Origin: Vaginisenegalia massiliensis
GTDB taxonomy: Bacteria; Bacillota; Bacilli; Lactobacillales; Aerococcaceae
Assembly: GCF_900604935.1 (NCBI RefSeq)
Contig: NZ_UWPC01000013.1
Span: forward strand, 1-44,936
DNA: 44,936 nucleotides
Direction: 5' to 3'
Part shown: positions 7,591 through 15,154 of the stretch, piece after piece
Layout of the letters: each line of letters opens with the position of its first letter
Numbering within the stretch: position 1 is the stretch's first letter
Program-made: the position numbers and the translations under genes
Notes under the pieces: generated by a model
Database searches by the model: none
What the model was told of the DNA's origin: nothing
The model's input: only the letters and a program-made list of their open reading frames with translations

Positions 7591-8616
7591 ATGAAAAAAA
7601 TTAAGGCACTTATTGCTTTTGTATTATGTTTAACTCTTGCTAGTATCTTCGCTCCCCTTACACAAGTATCAGCTCGTGCTGATGAATTAACCATCGTTTG
7701 GTATCCTAACGAATCGGGTGCTGATCTTAAAGAATCACGTGAACAAATCTCTGGTTTAGTTGAAAAAGCAACCGGTAAAAAAGTTAAAAACTTAACGACA
7801 ACCGATTACAACATTGCTATTGAAGCGATTGCTTCTGGTCAAGCTAACTTAGCTTTCATGGGCGGACAAGGATATGTTCAAGCTCACGAATTAAATGACA
7901 AAGTGGTACCTTTAGTTGTTATGTCTGGTAAATCAGGTACTTTAGATGATGCGGTTTACTATTCTTGGTTAAACGTTTTAGAAAAGAATGCGGACCAATA
8001 CAAAGACGATAAAGGTGAATACTCAATTGATAAAATCAAAGGCAAAAAAATGTCTTTCGTTTCTGAATCATCAACATCAGGTTTTGTTATTCCTACAAGT
8101 GTGATTATTGATCACTTCAAAGATGAAAAATTAGAAAAAGAAGCTTTAATGGAAGGCGGCAAAGATAAGTTCTTCTCAGAAGTTATGTTCGGCGGTTCTC
8201 ACCAAGGTTCTTTATTCAACGTTATCTCTGGTAAAGCTGACGTAGCAGCTGCTTGTGATACTTGTGTTATCAACTATGTTGAACCAGTTGAAGGTAACTT
8301 AAATGAAGTGGGAACAGTTTACCAAGTTCGTAAAGATGCTGAACAACCATTTGATAAAAATGCTGGCGATCGTTTCGTGGCTATCGCGGTAACACCAGTA
8401 TTAAACTCTCCTTTCGCTGTCAATACTGAAAAAACTGACGAAGAAACAGCTAAGAAATTAAAAGAATTATTCACTTCTAAAGAATTCCGTGACCAAGTTT
8501 TCATCTCTGAAAAAGATAAAGAAGCTGGTAAAAAAGGTTTATTCTACGCTGAAGAAAAGAATCAATTCGTTGAAGGTGAAGATTCATTCTACGACCCAAT
8601 CCGTAAATTACAATAA
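7591..8616 (+). CDS. phnD: Phosphonate/phosphite ABC transporter substrate-binding protein (PhnD family)
   Basis: This 341-residue protein has a signal peptide (1-30, cut after SARA). The family core follows: LTIVWYPNES near the mature N terminus, the YNIAIEAIASGQANLAFMGG ligand-loop region, and FVSESSTSGFVIPTS. PhnD/PtxB proteins capture phosphonates or phosphite outside the cell. Cys13 lies in FVLC, which is not a canonical lipobox, as in the other binding protein of this window. AGGAGG precedes the ATG. The phnC and two phnE genes follow in the same direction. Whether the ligand is a phosphonate or phosphite is not decided, but the C-P lyase operon nearby favours phosphonate. Confidence 0.88.
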   Translation: MKKIKALIAFVLCLTLASIFAPLTQVSARADELTIVWYPNESGADLKESREQISGLVEKATGKKVKNLTTTDYNIAIEAIASGQANLAFMGGQGYVQAHELNDKVVPLVVMSGKSGTLDDAVYYSWLNVLEKNADQYKDDKGEYSIDKIKGKKMSFVSESSTSGFVIPTSVIIDHFKDEKLEKEALMEGGKDKFFSEVMFGGSHQGSLFNVISGKADVAAACDTCVINYVEPVEGNLNEVGTVYQVRKDAEQPFDKNAGDRFVAIAVTPVLNSPFAVNTEKTDEETAKKLKELFTSKEFRDQVFISEKDKEAGKKGLFYAEEKNQFVEGEDSFYDPIRKLQ

Positions 8617-8658
8617 GCTTTAGGGCTTTTCAGAATTGAATATAAGGGAGTTTTATAA

Positions 8659-9432
8659 ATGACATTGCTAGAAGTTAAGAACGTATCGAAAGAATATGTT
8701 CCAGGCGTCAAGGCATTGTCAGATATTAACTTTTCCATCCAACAAGGAGAGATAGTATCCATTATCGGCCCATCAGGGGCTGGGAAGTCTACTCTCCTTC
8801 GTTGTTTAAATCGCATGATTGATGCGACTGAGGGCGAGATAATATTTGATGGTGTCAACGTACTTAAATTAAAAAAACAAGAATTGCGTAACTTGCGCCG
8901 TGAAATTGGCATGGTTTTCCAACATTCAAATTTAGTTGATCGCTTGACGGTGATGGAAAATGTCCTCCATGGACGTTTAGGATACACCTCAACGATAAAA
9001 GGGATGTTTGGCATTTTTACCAAAGAAGATAAACAAGAAGCGGAGAAGATTATTCAAATGCTTGGTTTGTCCGAGCAAATTAACCAACGGGCTGACTCGC
9101 TTTCGGGTGGGCAGCAGCAACGGGTAGGTATTTCACGTGCTTTAATCCAACAGCCTAAGTTAATTCTAGCTGATGAACCGATTGCTTCTTTGGATCCGTC
9201 CTCTTCGCGAGTGATTATGGACTACTTTAAAGATATTAATCAGCAGATGGGAATCACGGTTCTCTTGAACCTACATCAAGTGGATGTAGCTTTGAAATAT
9301 TCTGACCGAATAATCGGTGTGAATGGCGGCAAGATAGTCTTTGAAGGTTTACCAAGCCAAGTCAGTCAAGAAACCATCCAAATGATCTATGGAGCCGATG
9401 CAGAACAACTGATAATGAATGTAGGTGAGTAG
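8659..9432 (+). CDS. phnC: Phosphonate ABC transporter ATP-binding protein PhnC
   Basis: The protein is 257 residues, the usual PhnC length. Walker A GPSGAGKST is at 37-45, then MVFQHSNLVDRLTV (Q-loop), LSGGQQQRVGISRAL (signature), ILADEPIASLDP (Walker B) and NLHQVDVAL (switch His). The NLHQVD motif in place of the common THD is typical of PhnC. GGGAG lies before the ATG. The next gene starts immediately after its TAG, so the transporter genes are tightly coupled. Confidence 0.92.
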   Translation: MTLLEVKNVSKEYVPGVKALSDINFSIQQGEIVSIIGPSGAGKSTLLRCLNRMIDATEGEIIFDGVNVLKLKKQELRNLRREIGMVFQHSNLVDRLTVMENVLHGRLGYTSTIKGMFGIFTKEDKQEAEKIIQMLGLSEQINQRADSLSGGQQQRVGISRALIQQPKLILADEPIASLDPSSSRVIMDYFKDINQQMGITVLLNLHQVDVALKYSDRIIGVNGGKIVFEGLPSQVSQETIQMIYGADAEQLIMNVGE

Positions 9433-10245
9433 ATGTCTCAAGAATTAGACAGTTTATTGGGTAAACGGCAACGACAACGGCGTACCCTCATTACCTTAAT
9501 TGTAATTTTGGCCATCTACTGCTTAGCAGCCTATATTACTAAATTCTCTTCAATCAAAACCATCCAAACGTTTCCTGAAGCCTTTACTTGGATTGCGAAA
9601 CACTTTATGCCAAATGAATCAAGCTTTAGTAAAGTCAATTCAATCCTTGATGCTTTAAGTGAGACAATTCTGATGGCTGTAGCCGCGACAGTTACGGCGG
9701 CCTTGTTTGCCTTTGTCTTAGCGTTACTTGGCGCACAATCAACGCAGCTAGATGGAAAAGTCGGACAAGTGCTGGGCTTTATTGCTCGCTTGATGGCCTC
9801 TTTCTTCCGTAATGTTCCTGAAGTTGTCTGGGCCATGGTCTTTCTTTTATCTTTTGGTCAGTCAGCGACAACAGGTTATCTAGCCCTCTTCTTTGTGACG
9901 GTGGGAACTTTAACTCGTGCCTTTATCGAGTCAATTGATGAAGCCTCTCACCAAGCGGTAGAAGCTTTGCAAGCTACAGGAGCGAGTTATCTACAAGTGG
10001 TTGGTCAAGCTATTATTCCATCGTCGATTGCTCAATTCATCTCTTGGGTTTTATATATGGTAGAAACGAATATCCGTTCTTCGACTTTAATTGGTATTTT
10101 GGCAGGATCGGGTATTGGTCATATCTTTAATTTGTATTATCGTCGTTTCCGTTATCCAGCGGCAGGCCTAGTTATTTTATTTATTTTGATTTCAATTTTT
10201 GTGATTGAAGGGGTTTCTAATTTTGTGAGGAGGAAAGTGCTATGA
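9433..10245 (+). CDS. phnE: Phosphonate ABC transporter permease PhnE (first copy)
   Basis: This 270-residue PhnE/PtxC-type permease has about five or six transmembrane segments and a SFFRNVPEVVWAMVF segment. Its EAA loop (QAVEALQATGASYLQVVGQA) docks on PhnC. It ends with an ATGA overlap with the second permease. Two different phnE genes in tandem are common in Firmicutes and probably form a heterodimeric channel. Confidence 0.9.
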   Translation: MSQELDSLLGKRQRQRRTLITLIVILAIYCLAAYITKFSSIKTIQTFPEAFTWIAKHFMPNESSFSKVNSILDALSETILMAVAATVTAALFAFVLALLGAQSTQLDGKVGQVLGFIARLMASFFRNVPEVVWAMVFLLSFGQSATTGYLALFFVTVGTLTRAFIESIDEASHQAVEALQATGASYLQVVGQAIIPSSIAQFISWVLYMVETNIRSSTLIGILAGSGIGHIFNLYYRRFRYPAAGLVILFILISIFVIEGVSNFVRRKVL

Positions 10246-11087
10246 GTGAATTGATTTCTGAAACAAAACGGCACCAACCACTTCCGACTAATAAAACAAA
10301 GGGACCAAAGAAAGATTTATCTCGCTTTTATATTTTTGCCACACTGGCAGTCTTACTGATTTTGACTTTTGTGGCCTTTCAACGGATGTGGGCTGAAGAG
10401 ATTAATTGGGGTGAGGCTTTGGCTCAAACTTTGGGTAATTTACAGACGATGTTCTTGCAAGCGAGTTTTCAGAATATTACTTTTGCTTATGCGCTACAAC
10501 AGCTTTTTATTACGTTCTCTTTGGCGGTCATTACAACGGTCTTATCCGCTATTTTGTCTTTCTTCTTAGCGTTGGTCGTGGCTGAGAATATTATTGGTGG
10601 AATATGGGGACGCATGATTAAGGCCTTGGTATCCTTTATTCGTGGTGTCCCAACGGTACTATGGGTCTTAATCTTTGCTCGAGTAACCTTGGGTGCTGAA
10701 GCGGCTGTTATGGGGATAGCCTTTCACTCGGTTGGCTACCTTGTAAAGGCCTACTCTGAGGCCATTGAAGAAATGGATTTTGGTAAGATTGAGGCCTTAA
10801 GAGCGACGGGAGCTTCGTGGTGGCAAGTCATTGCCCAAGCCTTGGTTCCAACGACGATTACCTCGATTATTGCTTGGACCTTCTTGCGGTTTGAGATTAA
10901 CTATATGACTGCTTTAGCAATGGGAGCGGCGGCAGGAGCGGGGGGCCTTGGTTATGACCTCTTTATGGCTGGTTCGTTTTATTACAATGTAAAAGAAGTG
11001 GGTGCCATCACGCTGCTTATTATTGCGACGACGATTCTGCTTGAATACACGTCTGTCTTCTTAAGAAAGCAATTGAAGAAAGCCTAA
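10242..11087 (+). CDS. phnE: Phosphonate ABC transporter permease PhnE (second copy)
   Basis: This 281-residue paralogue of the preceding permease has a charged cytoplasmic N terminus, about six hydrophobic segments, a FIRGVPTVLWVLIFA segment and an EAA loop (GKIEALRATGASWWQVIAQA). It starts inside the previous stop codon and its own TAA overlaps the ATG of the regulator gene (TAATG). Confidence 0.9.
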   Translation: MSELISETKRHQPLPTNKTKGPKKDLSRFYIFATLAVLLILTFVAFQRMWAEEINWGEALAQTLGNLQTMFLQASFQNITFAYALQQLFITFSLAVITTVLSAILSFFLALVVAENIIGGIWGRMIKALVSFIRGVPTVLWVLIFARVTLGAEAAVMGIAFHSVGYLVKAYSEAIEEMDFGKIEALRATGASWWQVIAQALVPTTITSIIAWTFLRFEINYMTALAMGAAAGAGGLGYDLFMAGSFYYNVKEVGAITLLIIATTILLEYTSVFLRKQLKKA

Positions 11088-11767
11088 TGCCTATGACACA
11101 TGCTAAAGCTTCCTTTAATGAAATCCGGGATTTTATCGTCGATTTAATTCAACAAAGGCGTCAGGCTGGGTGCATGGAAATGCCGAGTGAAAATCAATTA
11201 GCCGATTATTTTGCTGTTAGCCGAAGCTTAATTCGGGCAGTATACCAACAATTAGTGGATTTGGGTTATCTAGAATCGAGTCAAGGCAAAGGATATTATT
11301 TAAAAGCGTGTTTACCCTCAGTCAATTTGTTGTTAAGAGGCGATCAATCTTTTAGTCAAAAGATGAAAGAATTGGGCTATGATTATCAAGCGCGGGTTCT
11401 TCCAATAGAAGAAGACGATGAAGGCTACTATTTTGCTCGTTTACGGTTGATTAATCACATTCCTGTCGCTTTGCATCAGTCTTATTTACCGCGGCATATT
11501 TTTCCGCATTTTATTGATGAAATCGGTCAAGAAACCTCTTTGTTTAACTATTTACATAGCAAGGGCTATCATCATTTTAATTCGACAAAACGAGTACTCT
11601 CCGTACAAATCCCTAATCAGAAACTGAGTCATTTACTAGAATGTACCAGTTTGACCAGTCTGGTGGTTCTGCAAACCAATTGCTTAGATCGAGTCAGCCA
11701 ACAAGAATTAGAGACTTCGACTATCTACTATCGTTCTGATATTGTGACTTTTCAGATGCAGACCTAA
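11087..11767 (+). CDS. phnF: GntR/HutC-family regulator, PhnF-like
   Basis: This 226-residue protein has a winged helix near residues 32-73 (MPSENQLADYFAVSRSLIRA, ending GKGYYL) and a UTRA ligand-binding domain covering most of the rest. PhnF-type members repress phosphonate genes and respond to a phosphorus ligand. It is the last gene of the importer operon and starts at the overlapping TAATG. The palindrome at 12057-12080, next to the phnG Pho box, is a natural candidate for its operator. The family call is firm; the PhnF role is inferred from context. Confidence 0.8.
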   Translation: MPMTHAKASFNEIRDFIVDLIQQRRQAGCMEMPSENQLADYFAVSRSLIRAVYQQLVDLGYLESSQGKGYYLKACLPSVNLLLRGDQSFSQKMKELGYDYQARVLPIEEDDEGYYFARLRLINHIPVALHQSYLPRHIFPHFIDEIGQETSLFNYLHSKGYHHFNSTKRVLSVQIPNQKLSHLLECTSLTSLVVLQTNCLDRVSQQELETSTIYYRSDIVTFQMQT

Positions 11768-11846
11768 GCCCTTTTTTGGGGTAGAAGCAATTATTTGGCG
11801 TAACAAAATAAAATTGAATAAGAAACATAAAGTTTCAACAAAGAAT

Positions 11847-11978
11847 CGAATAGCGACTCATGATGCCAGTGGATTGATTGTGAATTTGATAAGTCTTGTT
11901 ATTAGAAATAACAAGGCCAATCCACTCTAGTTAACCGTAAGCAGGTTAATCGACATCTTGAGTGGCTATTCGTTTTTT
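11847..11978 (+). ncRNA. Structured RNA candidate: three-way junction closed by a terminator-like stem
   Basis: A 19-bp closing stem (11847-11865 with 11954-11972, two mismatches) encloses two arms and is followed by TTTTTT. Arm one is AGTGGATTG/CAATCCACT (11868-11876 with 11918-11926), stacked on GTCTTGTTATT/AATAACAAGGC (11893-11917). A 16-nt A/G/T-rich bulge (11877-11892) lies on its 5' side. Arm two is TTAACC/GGTTAA (11931-11949). I see no good open reading frame and only a weak promoter candidate (TTGGCG near 11795). It may be an independent small RNA or a structured 3' UTR of the regulator gene. I do not recognise it as a known family. Confidence 0.6.
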
Positions 11979-12015
11979 ATTAGGCCTGTCTTCAAAAAAA
12001 TGTTGAAAACTTAGA

Positions 12016-12058
12016 ACTTAACCAAGTTTACATAAACTTTACATAAAAAGACTAGAGC
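12016..12058 (+). promoter_or_regulatory. Pho box of the C-P lyase operon
   Basis: Two perfect TTTACA hexamers, each followed by TAAA, start at 12027 and 12038, 11 bp apart. A degenerate TTAACC lies just upstream (12018). The -10 is not clear; the best candidate is TAGAGC at 12053-12058. That would put the transcription start in the palindrome that follows. Confidence 0.68.
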
Positions 12059-12080
12059 CCAACTTGTTAACAAGTTAGGC
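12057..12080 (+). promoter_or_regulatory. Long palindrome in the phnG leader, candidate operator
   Basis: AACTTGTTAACAAGTT (12061-12076) is a perfect 16-bp palindrome. With flanking GCC(C) and (A)GGC it extends to almost 24 bp. It sits directly downstream of the Pho box, where a bound repressor would block initiation. The PhnF-like regulator encoded just upstream is the obvious partner. It could also act as an RNA hairpin in the leader. Confidence 0.5.
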
Positions 12081-12110
12081 TGAAAGCAAGAAGAAATAAG
12101 GAGGCATAAT

Positions 12111-12533
12111 ATGAGAAGACGTCAGCGCACACAAGTCATTATTGACCATGGATCACAAGCTGCTATTACATGGGGGCAACGTTTAGCCCAAGACTATTCA
12201 GTCGAAACAATTGTCGCTCCTCGCCTAGGTTTATTGATGATTAAACAACGTGAAACGGCTAAACAAACTTTATTCTATTCTGGTGAAATTTTAATGACGG
12301 AATGTAAGTTACGCTATCAAAACTGGGTGGGCCTGGGGCTAGTCAAAGGGGATCAAGCCGAATTAGCTCATGCTCTAGCTATGATTGATTTGGCCTATCA
12401 AGCAGGATGGCCACAAGTGACCGAATTAGATGCCTGGTTAGCGGAATTGGCTAAGGAACAAGAACGCTATTTGAATGATTTAAGTCAACGTTATGCCAAA
12501 ACTAAGGTTGATTTCTCAACCATGAACCAGTAG
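12111..12533 (+). CDS. phnG: C-P lyase core subunit PhnG
   Basis: This 140-residue PhnG homologue is recognised by the TECKLRYQNWVGLGLVKGDQ region (family pattern xTECxV...G.G...GD) and by its place first in a phnGHIJKML order. In E. coli, PhnG forms part of the PhnG2H2I2J2 core. With PhnH, PhnI and PhnL it supports displacement of adenine from ATP by a phosphonate. AAGGAGG lies 8 nt before the ATG. The gene begins the operon downstream of the Pho box and palindrome. Confidence 0.88.
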   Translation: MRRRQRTQVIIDHGSQAAITWGQRLAQDYSVETIVAPRLGLLMIKQRETAKQTLFYSGEILMTECKLRYQNWVGLGLVKGDQAELAHALAMIDLAYQAGWPQVTELDAWLAELAKEQERYLNDLSQRYAKTKVDFSTMNQ

Positions 12534-12545
12534 GGAGGGTTAAGA

Positions 12546-13154
12546 ATGGAAAGTATATTTCGGATGCAAGCCAATTTCCGCCAACTGGTAGAAGCTATGG
12601 CCTATCCTGGTGATTGCAAGTCACTTAGCTTAGCCCCAACTTACCAAAAACGTTGGGATGAAGAGGGCAATTTACCAAGTGCTGGTGTCTTTGCGGTAAT
12701 GGAAGTTTTGATCGACCAAGAAGTTAAAGCGATGACCTTACCTCGAAATAAGGCTTTTGAAGCCGAGTTGTCGATTTATGCTAACAGTCAGATAACGACA
12801 GATATCCAGCAGGCGGATTACATCGCCATCAGTCATGATTTTCTTATGGATTCAAAGGCTTTTGACGACTTAAATCAATTATCGATTGGGAACTTAGAAG
12901 ATCCTGATCAATCTGCTAGCTTAATTATCGAAGTAGACAAACTCGGTGATCAAGATGCAAATTATCAGCTAACTGGCCCTGGCATTAAAGAGACTAAGGC
13001 AGTTTATTTACCTTTAAGCGAAGAATTTGTTCATTGGCGTCAAACGATGAATCGAGAATTTCCTTTAGGAATTGACGTCATCTTAGTTGACCCTGCGGGT
13101 GAGTGTCTGGCACTTCCGCGGACGACCAAAATCCAGTTACACGGGAGGGATTAA
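12546..13154 (+). CDS. phnH: C-P lyase core subunit PhnH
   Basis: This 202-residue PhnH homologue starts with the typical FRxxM pattern (RMQANFRQLVEAMAYPGDCK). Its C-terminal LTGPGI and FPLGIDVILVDPAGECLALPRTT segments are the most conserved parts of the family. PhnH is a non-catalytic structural subunit of the C-P lyase core. GGGAGGG precedes the ATG. Spacing to phnI is 3 nt. Confidence 0.9.
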   Translation: MESIFRMQANFRQLVEAMAYPGDCKSLSLAPTYQKRWDEEGNLPSAGVFAVMEVLIDQEVKAMTLPRNKAFEAELSIYANSQITTDIQQADYIAISHDFLMDSKAFDDLNQLSIGNLEDPDQSASLIIEVDKLGDQDANYQLTGPGIKETKAVYLPLSEEFVHWRQTMNREFPLGIDVILVDPAGECLALPRTTKIQLHGRD

Positions 13155-13157
13155 AGG

Positions 13158-14291
13158 ATGGGATATGTAGCGGTTCAAGGTGGAAAATTGGCTATTCAAC
13201 AAGCTAATTATCTAAACCAATGGCAACGATTAAAAGGACAAGAATCACTCACAATCGCCACGATTAAGGCAAACATGAAACCCTTGATTGACCAAGTCAT
13301 GTCTGAAGCCTCCTTATATGATGCCGATTTAGCGGCCTTAGCCATTAAGCAAGCAGGCGGATCAATGGAAGAAGCAGTCTTCCTCTTAAGAGCGCATCGC
13401 TCAACCCTACCAAGACTCTATTATTCACAAACGGTCGAATCAAATCAGATGTTAGTTAAAAGGCGGATTTCCGCTTCTTTCAAAGATATTCCGGGGGGGC
13501 AATTACTAGGGAACGCTACGGACTACCAACAACGTTTTCTGGATTTTGATTTAATCGAAGAAAATACAGAAACCATGGCTCATGATTTGGCTGATTTAGA
13601 GACCAAAATGGCTGACTTTGATTTAAGCAAGCTTGAAAAAGTGGATTTATTAAACTTACCCAAAGTTGTATCTTATCTAGAAAGTCATCGCTTAATTGAA
13701 CGTCCACAAGCTTGTGATGAAGAACCGGATGACATTACTAAACGGTCTATTCGTTTTCCTTCAACCAGGTCTCAACGTCTGCAATCCTTACAAAGGGGTC
13801 AGACGGGTGCGGTAACCGCCCTAGGATATGCGAAAATTCGTCAATTTGCGGTTCATCCTAATATTGGGGAACTTCGTGTGGGGGACTTGCCATTAACCAT
13901 CCGAGTAGACCAGGACAATCAAGTAAGCAGTCCAGAGGATGACTATTATATTGGTTCGATTGAAGAAACTGAAGTAGAAGCCCTTTTCGTTCAAGATCAA
14001 CGAGACAATCAAGGTCAAATTAAACAAAAATTAGTACTAGGTTATGGCTTATGTTACGGTCAAAACGAAACCAAAGCGATTGCCATGTCAATTTTAGATT
14101 ATGCTTTAGAATATAAAATTCAACATCCTACTTCAGATGATGAATTTGTTCTCTATCATGTGGATACGGTTGAATCAACGGGCTTTATTTCGCATTTGAA
14201 ATTACCACACTATGTCACTTTCCAATCAGAACTAGAAGCTATGAGACGAATGGATGACCCAAAGAATGAGATACCAGAGGAGGGGAACTAA
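13158..14291 (+). CDS. phnI: C-P lyase core subunit PhnI
   Basis: This 377-residue protein is somewhat longer than E. coli PhnI (354). PhnI provides the nucleosidase/transferase activity that joins the phosphonate to ribose 5-triphosphate. The C-terminal stretch VDTVESTGFISHLKLPHYV is clearly conserved. H346 and H351 in HLKLPH have the five-residue spacing of the E. coli active-site pair H328/H333. No truncation or key loss is seen, which contrasts with PhnJ. Confidence 0.92.
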   Translation: MGYVAVQGGKLAIQQANYLNQWQRLKGQESLTIATIKANMKPLIDQVMSEASLYDADLAALAIKQAGGSMEEAVFLLRAHRSTLPRLYYSQTVESNQMLVKRRISASFKDIPGGQLLGNATDYQQRFLDFDLIEENTETMAHDLADLETKMADFDLSKLEKVDLLNLPKVVSYLESHRLIERPQACDEEPDDITKRSIRFPSTRSQRLQSLQRGQTGAVTALGYAKIRQFAVHPNIGELRVGDLPLTIRVDQDNQVSSPEDDYYIGSIEETEVEALFVQDQRDNQGQIKQKLVLGYGLCYGQNETKAIAMSILDYALEYKIQHPTSDDEFVLYHVDTVESTGFISHLKLPHYVTFQSELEAMRRMDDPKNEIPEEGN

Positions 14292-14293
14292 TT

Positions 14294-15154
14294 ATGGCTT
14301 ATCAGCAAAATTTTGCCTTCTTAGATGAAGGCAGCAAAAAAGAAATTCGACGTGCAGTGCTCAAGGCTTTAGCCATTCCTGGTTATCAAGTTCCTTTTGC
14401 CTCAAGGGAATTACCCATTGCTCGGGGATGGGGAACCGGTGGTTTACAGCTTTCTTTATCGCTAGTGGGCCCTCATGATGTAGTAAAAGTCATTGACCAA
14501 GGGTCGGATGAAAGTGTGAATGCGGTCAATATCCGTCAATTTATCACTTCGTCAACGGGAGTTGAAGAAACAATTGATACGCGTGAAGCGACGCTTATCC
14601 AATCTCGTCACCGGGTGCCGGAAGTACCTTTACGTAAGGGTCAGATCTTAGTCTTACAAGTTCCCCTACCTGAACCGCTTCGTTCTGTTGAACCTTCTGA
14701 ACGAGTTGCCAAAGAACTTCATGGCGACAAAGATTATGCGATTGGTTGGCTTAATCTATTTGAGCAAATTATGCGCTATGAGACGGCATCCTTAAATGCC
14801 GACCATCCAGTCATGGTTAACGATCGATATTTAATGGCGCCTAGTCCTATTCCGCGTTTTGATAATCCTAAGTTGAATCATAATGACGGGATTCTCTTGT
14901 TTGGTGCAGGGCGTGAGAAGAAAATCTATGCTATTCCACCTTATACGACTGTGAAATCTATCGATTTCGACGATTATCCTTTCCAAACCGAAGATTTCTC
15001 ACAAGTTGCTTGCCGTTTAAGTGGTCGCCAAGATGTCTTCCTTGATGAATTGGTTGATGAGGAAACGGGCCAAACCTATTACCAAATGAATGATCAATCC
15101 TATCTATTACAAGTGTTAAATGAGAAGGAGGGAACCCGAGATGACTTCAATTAA
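14294..15154 (+). CDS. phnJ: C-P lyase PhnJ homologue lacking the iron-sulfur cysteines
   Basis: This 286-residue protein aligns with E. coli PhnJ along its whole length: FAFLDEGSKKEIRRAVLKA, AIPGYQVPF with G30 equal to G32 of E. coli, GWGTGGLQL, FGAGREKKIYAIPP and FDDYPF. E. coli uses C241, C244 and C266 for its [4Fe-4S] cluster and C272 as the thiyl-radical residue. In a gap-free alignment over FLDEL and the following SDTDY-like segment, these are C240, S243, M265 and L271 here. C240 is the only cysteine in the protein. The reading frame is intact, with good codons up to the normal overlap with phnK, so this is not a frameshift. PhnJ normally cleaves ribose 5-phosphate 1-phosphonate to a cyclic phosphate and an alkane. 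How this version would do so is unexplained. Confidence 0.9.
   Translation: MAYQQNFAFLDEGSKKEIRRAVLKALAIPGYQVPFASRELPIARGWGTGGLQLSLSLVGPHDVVKVIDQGSDESVNAVNIRQFITSSTGVEETIDTREATLIQSRHRVPEVPLRKGQILVLQVPLPEPLRSVEPSERVAKELHGDKDYAIGWLNLFEQIMRYETASLNADHPVMVNDRYLMAPSPIPRFDNPKLNHNDGILLFGAGREKKIYAIPPYTTVKSIDFDDYPFQTEDFSQVACRLSGRQDVFLDELVDEETGQTYYQMNDQSYLLQVLNEKEGTRDDFN

Noticed and set aside
8589-9023. 144-codon antisense frame opposite phnC
   Set aside because: It lacks a ribosome binding site and is a by-product of the coding bias of phnC.
11847-11978. MITE or transposon remnant reading of the inverted repeat
   Set aside because: Not fully excluded, but inner helices pair well, a T-run follows the closing stem, and I see no target-site duplication.
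11847-11978. 6S RNA or a known riboswitch
   Set aside because: It is shorter than 6S RNA, the junction layout differs, and it is separated from phnG by its own T-run and a new promoter, so it does not act in cis on phnG as a leader.
14294-15154. Loss of PhnJ cysteines through a frameshift
   Set aside because: Homology continues in the same frame on both sides of each missing cysteine (FLDEL, then ND-SY matching SDTDY), up to the normal phnK overlap.
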